This document shows positions 49,414-59,478 of a stretch of DNA of 64,000 nt, in pieces. Source of the DNA: Shewanella electrodiphila (GTDB taxonomy: Bacteria; Pseudomonadota; Gammaproteobacteria; Enterobacterales; Shewanellaceae). The notes under the pieces are model-generated. The model ran no database searches and was not told the origin of the DNA. It was given only the letters and a program-made list of their open reading frames with translations. The position numbers were made by a program, and so were the translations under genes. Where the stretch lies: contig NZ_JAKIKU010000001.1 of the NCBI RefSeq assembly GCF_023283985.1, positions 62,001-126,000 of the forward strand, given 5' to 3'. The stretch's first letter is position 1; every line of letters begins with the position of its first letter.

Positions 49414-50256
49414 ATGAATATTATTTATACGTTTATAAAAAGGTTTTTTGCCTTTATTTGTTTTCTTTGGATTTCTGGCTGTGCGACACATTATGAGCCT
49501 ATTATTGTCCCTGAATATTCTGGCTCTGTAAAAATCCAATCTTCTTCGGCTACTATATCTACAACCACGGAAATACCCGCTGGTGATTATTTAGTAGCTG
49601 ATAGCCAAGTATTTCTTTCTGGTAGAAGTAATTTATCAAACCATTTTGGTATATTGGGAATCTTAGTCGATCAATTAAATAATTCAGTTTCATTTGACAA
49701 TGAAAATGAAACATTGAGTGTAAAGTTTGATGAAGTATTAACGGATATTATCCAAAAACAGGTTTTTGATAGAGAACTTAAGATTGTAAATGATACAGAG
49801 TCACCAAATTTAATTCTGTTACCATCAGCTAAGCTTATCTTAGATTCTGATAATTTAGCTCAAATTGAATTTAGACTTACAGTTAGAATTATTGATCCAA
49901 TATCGGATATTCAATCTACTAAAAATTATTATTTTTTTAATGGCAAATCACTCCCTATATCAGGTGATAACAGCTGGTCATCGGATAATGCGTCCAATCT
50001 GATTAACTACTCACAATTTGCTCTTGAGAAATTAATTAATTCAGCTTCTTTTGATTTATTTGGTAATCATAAAGATTATTCTGATAAGAAATTACGTAAA
50101 TATGTATATCTAAAATTCCCTTATTCTGAAAAACCTTTGAAAGTCGTTTTGCTAAATGAGCTTGATGATTATGTGGTTGTCTCTCATGAAAATAATGGTG
50201 TATTGGTGCAGTCGACGGTTCTCGTTGTAACAAAAGATCTATTAAGTCGAAAATAA
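49414..50256 (+). CDS. Orphan lipoprotein of unknown function, AT-rich
   Basis: 280 residues. Lipoprotein signal with lipobox ISGC (Cys23). The mature protein is rich in Ser, Asn and Asp with predicted beta content (LSVKFDEVLTDIIQK, IEFRLTVRIIDPIS). I recognise no family. It is clearly more AT-rich than the neighbouring core genes, with many ATT/AAT codons, consistent with recent acquisition. It stands alone between the inverted-repeat element and apbE. Confidence 0.7.
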   Translation: MNIIYTFIKRFFAFICFLWISGCATHYEPIIVPEYSGSVKIQSSSATISTTTEIPAGDYLVADSQVFLSGRSNLSNHFGILGILVDQLNNSVSFDNENETLSVKFDEVLTDIIQKQVFDRELKIVNDTESPNLILLPSAKLILDSDNLAQIEFRLTVRIIDPISDIQSTKNYYFFNGKSLPISGDNSWSSDNASNLINYSQFALEKLINSASFDLFGNHKDYSDKKLRKYVYLKFPYSEKPLKVVLLNELDDYVVVSHENNGVLVQSTVLVVTKDLLSRK

Positions 50257-50293
50257 CCTGACTGATATTTTTTGAAGAAGAAAATAAATTAAG

Positions 50294-50358
50294 TAGGTGC
50301 TGAAAATATGTTGGGTGAGAGAAAATAAGTGGAGCCTTATAACGCTCCCCCAGCACCT
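50294..50358. other. Nested hairpin between convergent genes
   Basis: AGGTGCTG (50295-50302) pairs with CAGCACCT (about 50351-50358), and inside lies GGAGC/GCTCC (about 50331-50347). No T-run on either strand, so it is more an mRNA 3'-end structure than a classic terminator. It lies between the orphan lipoprotein gene and apbE. Confidence 0.4.
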
Positions 50359-50378
50359 GCCATTAATCCACCACTTAT

Positions 50379-51383
50379 CTAATCCTGTTGTAGTCCCTCT
50401 GATACATGTAACGTCTGTTGATTATCAATAATAATCGCTTCGTATTCTGGCAATTGGTTAATCAGCGTCATGCCTTGTTGTAAGCCTTTTACAAATACGG
50501 CTGTTGATAGGGCATCAACGTAAGTTGAGTTTTTACCAATGATGGATACGCTGACCACTTTTCTGGCCGAGTCGCCGGTTTTAGGATTAATGATGTGATG
50601 GTAGCGCACGCCATTTTCGATGAAGTAGCGCTCGTAATCACCTGATGTTGAAATTGACTCGTTAGCCAGTGGTAATTGCACCGCTGTTTTTTCAGCGGCT
50701 CTAGGGTGCTTAATACCGACAAACCATGGGCGGCCGCGTCTGTCACCGAGCAGTCCTGTATCACCACCTGCGCTGACTAAGGCATGCTTAATACCTGCAG
50801 CTTGTAAAATGGCTAAGCATTGCTTAACGGCATGTCCTTTAGCTATTCCGCCTAAATCAATCCGTACATCTTGGTTTTTAAAACGAACACTAGATTGTGA
50901 TTTGTCTAAGGTTACTGCGCGGTAATCTATAGCTTCGAGGGCTTGGTTTATCTCGGGTTTCGCTGGCTTTTGTCCTTGGCGGTAATCGTATTGATAACCA
51001 ATTGAGGCGTAAGTGATATCAAATGTGCCGTTTGTCAGCTCAGCAATCTTGTGTGAATCAAGCAGCAAATCAAACAGTTCTTGATTAATCACAACGGCTT
51101 CTTTTCCTGCCAGTTGGTTGATTTTGCTTAATTCGCTGTCTGCTTTATAAGGACTCATTAATCGGTCGATGCGATGCATTTCTTGTTCGACGGCGATGAT
51201 GAGGTTATCTGCAGTTTGTTGTTGAGTTAAACCTGTATTCTTATTTGCTTCTGAAAGCCAAAATTCAACATGAGCTTGGGTCCCCATGACTTCAAAGCTC
51301 TTTTGATGCCACTGCGCAGTGGCTTGAGTGGATAAGATTAGGCCAACAAAACACAGTGAGATTAATGAGAAAGGCTTAAACAT
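50379..51383 (-). CDS. apbE: FAD:protein FMN transferase (ApbE)
   Basis: Attaches FMN covalently to Thr/Ser of exported proteins such as NqrC or RnfG. 334 residues with a signal peptide (cleavage near ATAQ). Family motifs: VDLGGIAKG-like (RIDLGGIAKGHAVKQC), SAGGD, a TSGDYERYFIENG stretch, HHIINPKTG and the metal-binding DALSTAVFVKG. Its target is not in the neighbourhood by any firm evidence. ApbE genes can accompany DUF3570/DUF4266 genes, so a functional link to the upstream locus is possible but unproven. ATG at 51383. Confidence 0.95.
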   Translation of the reverse strand: MFKPFSLISLCFVGLILSTQATAQWHQKSFEVMGTQAHVEFWLSEANKNTGLTQQQTADNLIIAVEQEMHRIDRLMSPYKADSELSKINQLAGKEAVVINQELFDLLLDSHKIAELTNGTFDITYASIGYQYDYRQGQKPAKPEINQALEAIDYRAVTLDKSQSSVRFKNQDVRIDLGGIAKGHAVKQCLAILQAAGIKHALVSAGGDTGLLGDRRGRPWFVGIKHPRAAEKTAVQLPLANESISTSGDYERYFIENGVRYHHIINPKTGDSARKVVSVSIIGKNSTYVDALSTAVFVKGLQQGMTLINQLPEYEAIIIDNQQTLHVSEGLQQD

Positions 51384-51478
51384 GGGTAATGACTTATTGT
51401 TGAATTATTTTTATAGCCAATAGGGTACTGAGTTATGGGTTATTAATCTAGATTGATTTATGCCAAATAACAGCCAAT

Positions 51479-51508
51479 AAAAAACGCACTCGATTGAGTG
51501 CGTTTTTT
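51479..51508 (-). terminator. Terminator after prs
   Basis: AAAACGCACTC and GAGTGCGTTTT pair over GATT; the stem ends in six T on each strand, so it can work both ways. It lies about 80 bp downstream of the prs stop. Confidence 0.9.
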
Positions 51509-51588
51509 CGATGTCGGCGCTAAGTCGAAGACCTAACTCAAAGATCTAAGCCAGATACCTTAAGCCAGCGACTAATTCAAATAATTGA

Positions 51589-52536
51589 TTAGTGACGGAA
51601 CATCGCTGAGATAGACTCTTCGTTGCTTACACGACGAATCGCTTCGGCAAGTACTGCTGACATTGTCAGTTGAGTCACTTTCTCTACTTTTAACATTTCA
51701 GGGCTTAATGGCACAGTGTCAGTAACGATGACTTCATCAATCACTGATTCTGCGATGTTAGCCGCTGCATTGCCTGAGAACACTGGGTGAGTTGCGTAAG
51801 CAAAAACACGGTTTGCGCCATGTTCTTTTAATGCTTCAGCAGCTTTACAAAGTGTGCCGCCAGTATCGATCATGTCATCTACGATGATACAGTCGCGACC
51901 TTGTACGTCACCAATGATATGCATTACCTGAGCAACGTTCGCTTGTGGGCGACGCTTATCGATAATTGCTAAGTCAGAATCATCAAGTAGTTTAGCTACA
52001 GCGCGAGCACGTACTACACCACCAATGTCTGGAGAAACCACAACTGGGTTATCAAGTTCTTTACCTAACATGTCTTCTAGCAGTACTGGGCTACCGAACA
52101 CGTTATCAACTGGCACATCAAAGAAACCTTGAATTTGCTCAGCGTGTAAATCACAAGTTAGTACGCGGTCAACACCAACACTTGAAAGGAAGTCAGCAAC
52201 AACTTTCGCAGTAATTGGTACACGAGCACTACGTACACGACGGTCTTGACGAGCATAACCGAAGTAAGGAATAACGGCAGTGATACGGCCTGCAGATGCA
52301 CGACGTAAAGCGTCAACCATGACGATAAGTTCCATCAGGTTGTCGTTAGTCGGCGCACAAGTAGACTGGATGATGAATACATCAGCACCACGTACGTTTT
52401 CATTGATTTGAACACTGATTTCACCGTCGCTGAAACGGCCTACTACTGCATCGCCAAGTTTGCAAAATAAACGGTCGGCTATTTTTTTGGCTAGTTTAGG
52501 GGTAGCGTTACCAGCAAAGAGCTTGATATCGGGCAC
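51589..52536 (-). CDS. prs: Ribose-phosphate pyrophosphokinase
   Basis: Makes PRPP from ribose 5-phosphate and ATP for nucleotide, histidine and NAD synthesis. 315 residues, the same as E. coli. Phosphate-binding loop RFSDGE, ATP-site [10 protein letters not shown], and the PRPP loop [10 protein letters not shown] near residue 220. The start is GTG at 52536, with GAGGT 8 nt upstream. Last of the lolB-ispE-prs set. Confidence 0.98.
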   Translation of the reverse strand: MPDIKLFAGNATPKLAKKIADRLFCKLGDAVVGRFSDGEISVQINENVRGADVFIIQSTCAPTNDNLMELIVMVDALRRASAGRITAVIPYFGYARQDRRVRSARVPITAKVVADFLSSVGVDRVLTCDLHAEQIQGFFDVPVDNVFGSPVLLEDMLGKELDNPVVVSPDIGGVVRARAVAKLLDDSDLAIIDKRRPQANVAQVMHIIGDVQGRDCIIVDDMIDTGGTLCKAAEALKEHGANRVFAYATHPVFSGNAAANIAESVIDEVIVTDTVPLSPEMLKVEKVTQLTMSAVLAEAIRRVSNEESISAMFRH

Positions 52537-52640
52537 TTTATGAACCTCAGGTGTTGGCTTTAATGTTAGTGGCTAAAAATGTAGATAAAATACTGTGAAC
52601 TGAACAGTTGGTTTTACCGTATTACACCTTTAGAAATATT

Positions 52641-53525
52641 TTAGCTTTGGCTTAATCGAGTCAATAAAGGTGACTGATTCAAGCCTTTAGCAACAAAACC
52701 ATGCATATTTGTTGGCAGTTTTGCCAGTGCATCTAATGCGGTTTGCTGCTGTTCGAACTCACCGAAGACGCATGCGCCAGATCCGGTCATTCTTGACGGC
52801 GCATATTCTACCAGCCAGCTTAATGCATTGGCAACTTGAGGGTGCTTTTCTGCGACCAACTTCTGACAATCATTTGTCCAATTCTTATGCATTAATGTAT
52901 CTATTGCTAATTTAGGCGTGTTACGAGGAAGCAATGGATCTTGGAAAATTGCCTGAGTCGATACATGTACATCTGGCACGATCACTAAATAGTATAGCTC
53001 TTGTGGTTCAACGTTGATGAGTCGTTCACCGACACCTTCGGCAAAAGCAGAAAAACCATTAATAAAAACAGGGACATCCGCACCAAGTTTGAGGCCGATT
53101 TCAGCCAAGGTTTGTTGCGGTAAATTCAATTTCCACAGCCGATTTAAGGCGATTAATGTGGTTGCTGCGTCAGAAGAACCGCCACCTAATCCCCCCCCCA
53201 TAGGTAAATTTTTACGTAACCAAATTTCTGCGCCGCCTTGATAATTGCAATATTCTTGTAATGATTTTGCGGCCTTTAGAATTAAGTTATCTTTTTCTGC
53301 GACAACTTTAGATAATTCTGAATGTAAGGTTAATGTTTTATTTTCTGTGGGCAAAAAGTCCAGGTAATCACATTGGTCAATAAACTGAAATAACGTCTGT
53401 AGCTCATGATATCCATCACTGCGCTGGGCTGTAATGTGCAAAAACAAGTTTAACTTTGCTGGTGCTGGCCAGTTTGCTGAAATAGAGGCTGAAGTTTCAT
53501 GAGTATTCAATGTTGCGGTGGTCAT
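52641..53525 (-). CDS. ispE: 4-diphosphocytidyl-2-C-methyl-D-erythritol kinase
   Basis: GHMP kinase of the non-mevalonate isoprenoid pathway. 294 residues. Conserved motifs [12 protein letters not shown], the glycine-rich ATP loop [14 protein letters not shown] (about 107-121), and the C-terminal [14 protein letters not shown]. The ATG at 53525 is the only likely start; there is some N-terminal extension relative to the motif. It lies between lolB and prs, the standard order. Confidence 0.97.
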   Translation of the reverse strand: MTTATLNTHETSASISANWPAPAKLNLFLHITAQRSDGYHELQTLFQFIDQCDYLDFLPTENKTLTLHSELSKVVAEKDNLILKAAKSLQEYCNYQGGAEIWLRKNLPMGGGLGGGSSDAATTLIALNRLWKLNLPQQTLAEIGLKLGADVPVFINGFSAFAEGVGERLINVEPQELYYLVIVPDVHVSTQAIFQDPLLPRNTPKLAIDTLMHKNWTNDCQKLVAEKHPQVANALSWLVEYAPSRMTGSGACVFGEFEQQQTALDALAKLPTNMHGFVAKGLNQSPLLTRLSQS

Positions 53526-53626
53526 ATAACGCTTCTTTATTAAAGGGCTTATTAGGTTAACTTTATTAGCTTAACGGATTTAACTGAACTGATTTAACTT
53601 AACTAATTTATCGTAGTGACGGTAAA

Positions 53627-54256
53627 TTAACGGTTTTCAAGCATTGGCGCTAAAGCTTGCCATTGATTAATTTGAATCTTGATCTGTACATCAGCTCGAT
53701 TAATTTGTAACAATCTTGGCACATTGGCGCCGCTTTGCTGCTGATAACTCATAAACTTGACTTGCCAATCTCCACTGATGTCTTTACTGGTAAAGGCTTT
53801 AATGCTGCCATCAGGGTGATATGCTTCAATTTGGTCGTCACTGGTGACTTGACCTGTAATCCAAAGTGGCAATTTATTCAATGGGATCTGCATGCCGCTA
53901 ACACGTGAGATTAGCTGCTGTGGATCTCTGTCTGTATAGGTTTTGCCTTGTACATCGATACTGGCGAGGCCTTGTTTTGAGCTTAGCGACAGTACCGTTG
54001 TGCCAATCACAGTAGTGAGTGTTAATTCATCATGAGGCTGATTAAAGCTATGGTCATGAAACCAGAATAGATTAGTACTAAATTTGTCGGCGTCAGAACG
54101 AAAAGCAAGCTTACCTTGTAACTCCCAAGCTTTAGTTTCACTGGCCTGGTTGACATCAATATTGGTGAGTTTATGGGGAGGCTTAACCGAACAAGCGGTA
54201 AGAAAAAGACAACAAACTAACATCATGCGTTGCAGGGAAAATGTTAAATATCGCAA
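53627..54256 (-). CDS. lolB: Outer-membrane lipoprotein LolB
   Basis: Receives lipoproteins from LolA and inserts them into the outer membrane. 209 residues with lipobox LTAC. Typical LolB features: the WELQGKLAFRSDADKFSTNLFW strand pair, the GTTVLSL strand and PLNKLPLWITGQ. Divergent from hemA as in E. coli. Confidence 0.94.
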   Translation of the reverse strand: MRYLTFSLQRMMLVCCLFLTACSVKPPHKLTNIDVNQASETKAWELQGKLAFRSDADKFSTNLFWFHDHSFNQPHDELTLTTVIGTTVLSLSSKQGLASIDVQGKTYTDRDPQQLISRVSGMQIPLNKLPLWITGQVTSDDQIEAYHPDGSIKAFTSKDISGDWQVKFMSYQQQSGANVPRLLQINRADVQIKIQINQWQALAPMLENR

Positions 54257-54573
54257 AAGAATTCGCTACCTATATATAGTGATGCTTTATTCTACTGACC
54301 TAAAGCACGATTGTAAAAATCCATTTTGATTTTTGGGTTTTTATTAACCTATAGAAGTAAATATAATAAGAAAGCTTTGCTTGTTAGGCGTTTATAGGCA
54401 TCATAATGTTTAATAGAATTGGTCAACTTTCCTATATTTTTGTTAACAAGATAGAATAATTAGAAAAAATATAGACAATTATTCGGTTTTGTTAAGCCAA
54501 TTGTGTTTTTAGTTTTATCAATTAAGTAGAATAGCCTAATTAATGATCCCGCGAAGAACTTAAAACGAGTCAA
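54257..54573. promoter_or_regulatory. Divergent lolB-hemA intergenic region
   Basis: 317 bp, AT-rich, with no ORF or RNA gene that I can see. Must carry the promoters of lolB and hemA. I found no -35/-10 pair of good match at correct spacing, so no promoter is marked. Confidence 0.5.
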
Positions 54574-55824
54574 ATGAGCCTAGTAGCAATCGGAATAAAT
54601 CATAAAACCGCCACAGTCGACCTTCGCGAGAAAGTCGCTTTTTCACCAGATAAAATTCATGACGCCATGAAGAGTCTGGCGAGCCGCACTAGTTCTGGCG
54701 AAGCCGTTATCGTGTCGACCTGTAATCGCACCGAACTCTATTGTAATAATGGCTCCAAAGCAGACATTATTGAGTGGCTTGAGGATTATCATGACTTAAC
54801 TCACGAAGAGTTGTTGCCATGTATCTATAGCTATGAAAATCAAGAGTGCGTTAAGCATTTGATGCGCGTATCTTCGGGTCTTGATTCATTAGTGCTAGGT
54901 GAACCGCAAATTTTAGGGCAAGTTAAGCAAGCTTTCGTTAAAGCCAAAGAAGCGGGTACAACGGCAGTAACGATTGATCGCCTATTTCAAAATACTTTCT
55001 CTGTCGCCAAAAAAGTGCGCACCGAAACTGAAATCGGCGCCGCTGCTGTTTCAGTCGCATTTGCAGCTGTGAGCATGGCGAAACATATTTTCTCCTCACT
55101 AAGTACCACCAATGTGTTGCTAATTGGTGCGGGTGAAACCATTGAACTGGTTGCCAAGCATTTAAAAGACAATGACGTCGCCGGTATTGTGGTTGCTAAC
55201 CGAACGGTTGAGCGTGCACAAGCCATGTGTGAAGAGTTCAATGCCACAGCAATTACCTTACAAGAAATACCAGACTATCTACCTAAAGCCGATATCGTGA
55301 TATCCTCTACCGCCAGTCCATTACCGATATTAGGTAAAGGTATGGTTGAAAAGGCGCTGAAACAACGTCGTCATCAACCTATGTTATTAGTTGATATTGC
55401 CGTTCCACGAGATATTGAAGCAGAAGTTGGCGAATTAGACGATGCTTTCCTTTATACTGTGGACGATTTGCACAGCATCATTGAACAGAACATGGCTTCA
55501 CGTAAAGAAGCCGCCGAGCAGGCAGAGATAATTGCCGATGAACAAGCCCATGTATTTATGGAGTGGGTGAGATCGTTAGAGTCTGTAGATAGTATTCGAG
55601 AATACCGTAGCCAAAGTTTGGCAATTAAAGACGAATTAGTAGAACGCGCCTTGAACAAATTGACTCAAGGTGGTGACAATGAGCAAGTGATTTTAGAGTT
55701 AGCTAATCGCCTCACAAATCGCTTAATCCATGCACCGACACAAGCGTTAACATCTGCTAGTCGTCAAGGGGACTTGAATACCTTAGGCCAATTACGCGTC
55801 ACGCTTGGTTTAGATAAAAATTAA
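54574..55824 (+). CDS. hemA: Glutamyl-tRNA reductase
   Basis: Reduces glutamyl-tRNA to glutamate-1-semialdehyde, the first committed step of haem synthesis. 416 residues. Catalytic Cys50 in [11 protein letters not shown], the [18 protein letters not shown] signature, the NADPH-binding [17 protein letters not shown] and a C-terminal dimerisation helix. First gene of hemA-prfA-prmC; the haem demand of the nearby CxxCH proteins is a coincidence of location as far as the sequence shows. Confidence 0.98.
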   Translation: MSLVAIGINHKTATVDLREKVAFSPDKIHDAMKSLASRTSSGEAVIVSTCNRTELYCNNGSKADIIEWLEDYHDLTHEELLPCIYSYENQECVKHLMRVSSGLDSLVLGEPQILGQVKQAFVKAKEAGTTAVTIDRLFQNTFSVAKKVRTETEIGAAAVSVAFAAVSMAKHIFSSLSTTNVLLIGAGETIELVAKHLKDNDVAGIVVANRTVERAQAMCEEFNATAITLQEIPDYLPKADIVISSTASPLPILGKGMVEKALKQRRHQPMLLVDIAVPRDIEAEVGELDDAFLYTVDDLHSIIEQNMASRKEAAEQAEIIADEQAHVFMEWVRSLESVDSIREYRSQSLAIKDELVERALNKLTQGGDNEQVILELANRLTNRLIHAPTQALTSASRQGDLNTLGQLRVTLGLDKN

Positions 55825-55838
55825 GGTAACAGAGTTAA

Positions 55839-56924
55839 ATGAAAGAGTCGGTTATTCGCAAGCTGGAAGGCTTGCTTGAACGTAATGAAGAAGTGTTAGC
55901 ATTACTAAGTGATGCGAGTGTAATTGCGGATCAAGACCGCTTTCGTGCCTTATCAAAAGAATTTTCTCAATTAGAAGACATCGTTAAAAGCTTCACTTCA
56001 TTTCAAGAGGCTCAAGGTAACCTTGAGTCTGCAAACGAAATGTTAGCTGAAGATGACGCTGAAATGCGCGAAATGGCGCAAGAAGAAATCAAAGAAGCAA
56101 AGTCTGAAATTGCCCGTCTTGAAGACGAATTGCAAATTTTGCTCCTACCTAAAGATCCTAATGACGATCGTAACGCCTTTATTGAAATCCGCGCAGGTGC
56201 GGGTGGTGATGAAGCGGCAATTTTTGCTGGTGACTTATTCCGTATGTATTCACGTTACTGTGAATCAAACAAGTGGCAGCTTGAAATCATGAACGCTAAC
56301 GAAGGCGAACATGGTGGCTTTAAAGAATTGATCGTTCAAGTTTCTGGTGAAGGTGTTTACGGTAAGCTTAAGTTTGAATCTGGCGGACATCGTGTTCAAC
56401 GTGTACCAGAAACAGAATCACAAGGCCGTGTACATACTTCTGCTGTTACTGTGGTTGTATTGCCAGAAGTACCAGAAGCGGAACAAATTTCGATTAACCC
56501 AGCTGACTTAAAAGTCGATACTTTCCGCGCATCAGGTGCGGGTGGTCAGCACGTCAACAAAACCGATTCAGCAATCCGTATTACTCACGTACCATCAGGT
56601 ATTGTGGTGGAATGTCAGGATCAACGTTCGCAACATAAAAACCGTGCACAAGCAATGAGTGTGCTTTCGGCACGTTTGCAAGCGGTTGAAGATGAAAAGC
56701 GTCGTAGTGAAGAAGAATCAACTCGTCGTAACTTGGTTGCCAGTGGCGATCGCTCTGAGCGTATTCGTACTTATAACTTCCCACAGGGTCGTATGAGTGA
56801 GCATCGTATCAACTTAACCTTATATCGCTTAAATGAAATCATGGAAGGCGACTTAAACGTTATCATTGAGCCATTGATGCAAGAAGAACAAGCCGATTTG
56901 CTTGCAGCATTAGCTGACGATTAA
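55839..56924 (+). CDS. prfA: Peptide chain release factor 1
   Basis: Reads UAA and UAG stop codons. 361 residues. Stop-codon-reading PxT motif is present as PET in [15 protein letters not shown], and the GGQ peptide-release motif in [14 protein letters not shown] near residue 235. Begins 14 bp after hemA, with GGTAACAG upstream. The partner PrmC, which methylates the GGQ glutamine, is the next gene. Confidence 0.98.
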   Translation: MKESVIRKLEGLLERNEEVLALLSDASVIADQDRFRALSKEFSQLEDIVKSFTSFQEAQGNLESANEMLAEDDAEMREMAQEEIKEAKSEIARLEDELQILLLPKDPNDDRNAFIEIRAGAGGDEAAIFAGDLFRMYSRYCESNKWQLEIMNANEGEHGGFKELIVQVSGEGVYGKLKFESGGHRVQRVPETESQGRVHTSAVTVVVLPEVPEAEQISINPADLKVDTFRASGAGGQHVNKTDSAIRITHVPSGIVVECQDQRSQHKNRAQAMSVLSARLQAVEDEKRRSEEESTRRNLVASGDRSERIRTYNFPQGRMSEHRINLTLYRLNEIMEGDLNVIIEPLMQEEQADLLAALADD

Positions 56925-56935
56925 TTTCAAAGACT

Positions 56936-56987
56936 TATTTTAATAGCAAGTTTTAATAGCTAGTTTCAATAGCTAGCTTCAATAGCT
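56936..56987. repeat. Four 13-bp degenerate tandem repeats before prmC
   Basis: Unit AGTTTTAATAGCT (variants AGTTTCAATAGCT, AGCTTCAATAGCT) repeated four times between prfA and prmC. Each unit carries AATAGCT, so the RNA could fold weakly. No function evident. Confidence 0.7.
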
Positions 56988-57010
56988 ATTAAAATGACTA
57001 AGGAACGACG

Positions 57011-57865
57011 TTGCCACAATCTTCTTTTTCTACCATTGCGGAATCTTTGCAGTGGGCGTATAGCCAATTAGTCGACTCATCCGAGTCGGCTAACATCGAT
57101 GCAGAAGCCTTGCTTCTGCATTGTCTTAATAAACCCCGTAGTTACCTTTATACTTGGCCTGAAAAAGTGCTTACAGCCGATCAGTTTCATGCTTATAAAG
57201 CCATGATTGAAAAGCGTAACCAGGGAACACCTGTTGCTCATATTATAGGTGAACGTGAGTTTTGGTCGCTGCCATTTATTGTTAATGCTACTACGCTTAT
57301 TCCACGCCCTGATACGGAAATTTTAGTGGAAACTGCTCTAAATTTGCCTTTGGAGAAAGATGCTAAAGTATTGGATTTAGGCACAGGAACAGGGGCAATT
57401 GCACTTTCGCTGGCGTCAGAACGACCACAATGGCATATGACTGCAATCGATAAGGTCGACGATGCGGTTGAACTGGCTAAAGCCAATCGTGAAAACCTCA
57501 ATTTGCCCCAGGTAAACATCTTGCAATCAGATTGGTTTAGCGCAGTTGCCCATCAAGATTTTAATTTGATTGTTTCTAATCCGCCTTATATTGACGAAAC
57601 CGATGTTCACCTTGATTTAGGTGACGTACGTTTTGAGCCATCAAGTGCGTTAACTGCAGCTGAACAAGGCTATGCCGATTTATTCCATATTGCCGAGCAT
57701 GCAACAGCCTATCTATCTGAAGGCGGCTATTTATTGCTAGAGCATGGTTTTGAGCAAGCGTTAGTGGTCAGAAAAAAGTTAATTGATCTTGGCTATGACA
57801 ATGTGGCGACAGTGCGAGATTTTGGTAGTAATGACCGCTGCACATTAGGGCAATGGCAAGGTTAA
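57011..57865 (+). CDS. prmC: Release factor glutamine methyltransferase PrmC
   Basis: Methylates the glutamine of the GGQ motif in release factors. 284 residues. SAM-binding LDLGTGTGAIALSLA and the catalytic NPPY in LIVSNPPYIDE near residue 189. The start is TTG at 57011, with AAGGA 6 nt upstream; no ATG fits. It is in line with prfA. Confidence 0.96.
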   Translation: MPQSSFSTIAESLQWAYSQLVDSSESANIDAEALLLHCLNKPRSYLYTWPEKVLTADQFHAYKAMIEKRNQGTPVAHIIGEREFWSLPFIVNATTLIPRPDTEILVETALNLPLEKDAKVLDLGTGTGAIALSLASERPQWHMTAIDKVDDAVELAKANRENLNLPQVNILQSDWFSAVAHQDFNLIVSNPPYIDETDVHLDLGDVRFEPSSALTAAEQGYADLFHIAEHATAYLSEGGYLLLEHGFEQALVVRKKLIDLGYDNVATVRDFGSNDRCTLGQWQG

Positions 57866-58011
57866 TTAAGCTTTTGAACCTAAGGTCATCTTCAATAAAG
57901 TCGATGGCTGACTAGGCTGTAAAAAGGCGGTTTTGCCTAACGTTGCTATCCGGTTGCTTGATGAAGTAAACTAGCGTCCATTTTATCTGTAGCTCAAAGA
58001 GAAAAACAATA

Positions 58012-58407
58012 ATGGAAACCTTTTACAGTCTATACCCTGCTGTTAAGCACACCCACTTAACCTTCATTTTATTAAGTGTGGTATTCTTTATTACTCGCTT
58101 TGTCCTGCATATGCGCCAATCTCCAGTGATGGACAAGAAGTTCATCAAAGTTGCACCGCATGTAATTGATACCTTCTTATTATTGTCAGGACTGACATTG
58201 TGCTTCATGATCAAGCAGTATCCTTTTGTGGATGCGTGGATGACAGAGAAGTTTCTTGCAGTACTTGCTTACATCGGTCTAGGTGTAATGGCATTAAAAG
58301 GTGACCGCAATAAATTCTTTAAAATCTTTGCCTTTTTAGGCGCTATTGGATGGCTCGTATTAGCTGCCAGGCTGGCTCATTTTAAACAAGTTGTATTAAT
58401 GGGTTAA
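58012..58407 (+). CDS. SirB2-family integral membrane protein
   Basis: 131 residues with four hydrophobic helices: about 12-32, 50-68, 78-95 and 105-122. Matches SirB2/YchQ in length, in the N-terminal KHTHLTFILLSV and in position between prmC and sirB1. Function unknown. AAAGAGAAAAACAATA precedes the ATG at 58012. Confidence 0.88.
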   Translation: METFYSLYPAVKHTHLTFILLSVVFFITRFVLHMRQSPVMDKKFIKVAPHVIDTFLLLSGLTLCFMIKQYPFVDAWMTEKFLAVLAYIGLGVMALKGDRNKFFKIFAFLGAIGWLVLAARLAHFKQVVLMG

Positions 58408-58416
58408 TAGAGTTTC

Positions 58417-59205
58417 ATGGCTAAACATCAACTGAATGATGCAGTGAAGATCCCCGACACTGCATTCGAAATTACGCAGCATTTAGGTTTTTCTCAAGAG
58501 AAAAAAGCATTATGGGCTTGGTATGAAATTGCCGGTTCAGTAATGAGCTTACATGTTGAAGATCCGCAACAACGTTTTGAAGGTTTACTGCGTTGGTTTT
58601 ATACCGACTTAGGTTTTTGTGCGCGTGAAGATTACTTCAGTGTTGAAGCTGCCGATTTAGGCAGTTGTATTATGAGCCGTCAAGGCAATAGTACAACACT
58701 GGCAACGGTCATGATCTTATTGGCTAAGCAGCTTGATATCACCTTAGATGCAGTGCTTCTTCCCGGTCAAACAGTGGTCCGTTCAAGAATTAATGACAAT
58801 ATCGTGTATATCGATCCGTTAACGGGTCTTGAGCTAAGTCGTCACCAATTGCATCTGTTAGTGCGCGGTGAACTTGGTAATTCGGCAATGCTAAAGCCAA
58901 AGTACCTTAAAACGGCGTCGCTTAAGCGATTAATCACCCGCATGCTGCATGAGCTAAAAGCAGGCTGTATTGTCACTCATCAATTTGAGCAGGCAATGGA
59001 GTGCTGTAACTTACTCCTACAATGGCATCCTGATGACGTTAATTTAAATCGCGAACGTGCTTTTATTGCTCAGCAATTGGGGTGTATTAAAGTGGCGATT
59101 TCTGATTTACAGCACTTTATTGATAGCAGTCCACACGATCCCGTGACTGAAATCGTTAAAATGCAATTAAAAGAACTCAGCGACCAACCGCAAACTTACC
59201 ATTAG
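58417..59205 (+). CDS. SirB1-family protein (transglutaminase-like, TPR)
   Basis: 262 residues. SirB1/YchA homologue: N-terminal transglutaminase-like domain (YTDLGFCAREDYFS, SCIMSRQGNSTTLATVMILLA, DNIVYIDPLTG) and TPR-like helices at the C-terminus (EQAMECCNLLLQWHP, KVAISDLQHFIDSS). The usual Cys-His-Asp catalytic triad of transglutaminases is not evident. Starts 9 bp after sirB2. Followed by a strong terminator, so kdsA is not simply co-transcribed. Confidence 0.88.
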   Translation: MAKHQLNDAVKIPDTAFEITQHLGFSQEKKALWAWYEIAGSVMSLHVEDPQQRFEGLLRWFYTDLGFCAREDYFSVEAADLGSCIMSRQGNSTTLATVMILLAKQLDITLDAVLLPGQTVVRSRINDNIVYIDPLTGLELSRHQLHLLVRGELGNSAMLKPKYLKTASLKRLITRMLHELKAGCIVTHQFEQAMECCNLLLQWHPDDVNLNRERAFIAQQLGCIKVAISDLQHFIDSSPHDPVTEIVKMQLKELSDQPQTYH

Positions 59206-59225
59206 ATTTTGTTTGGTAAAGTGTG

Positions 59226-59258
59226 AATTCAGGCTCATTTATTGAGCCTGAATTTTTT
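59226..59258 (+). terminator. Terminator after sirB1
   Basis: AATTCAGGCTCA and TGAGCCTGAATT form a 12-bp stem with a 5-nt loop, followed by a run of T. Confidence 0.92.
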
Positions 59259-59478
59259 ATAATATCTACCCAGAAAATCAATAACGATTCATCAATAAAA
59301 CCTAAGCAGTAGAACTGAGTTAGTAACGTTAAATTACTAACGTTAAACCATAAAAAATAGCTGTTAAAATTAACCGTTATGAGTTGATAAGCTAAAAAAT
59401 AATAAACAAAAATAAGTGCTAAAAAGCACAACAATAAAAATAATTCACTATGAAATGCATTTGCAAGGGAGATTGTTC

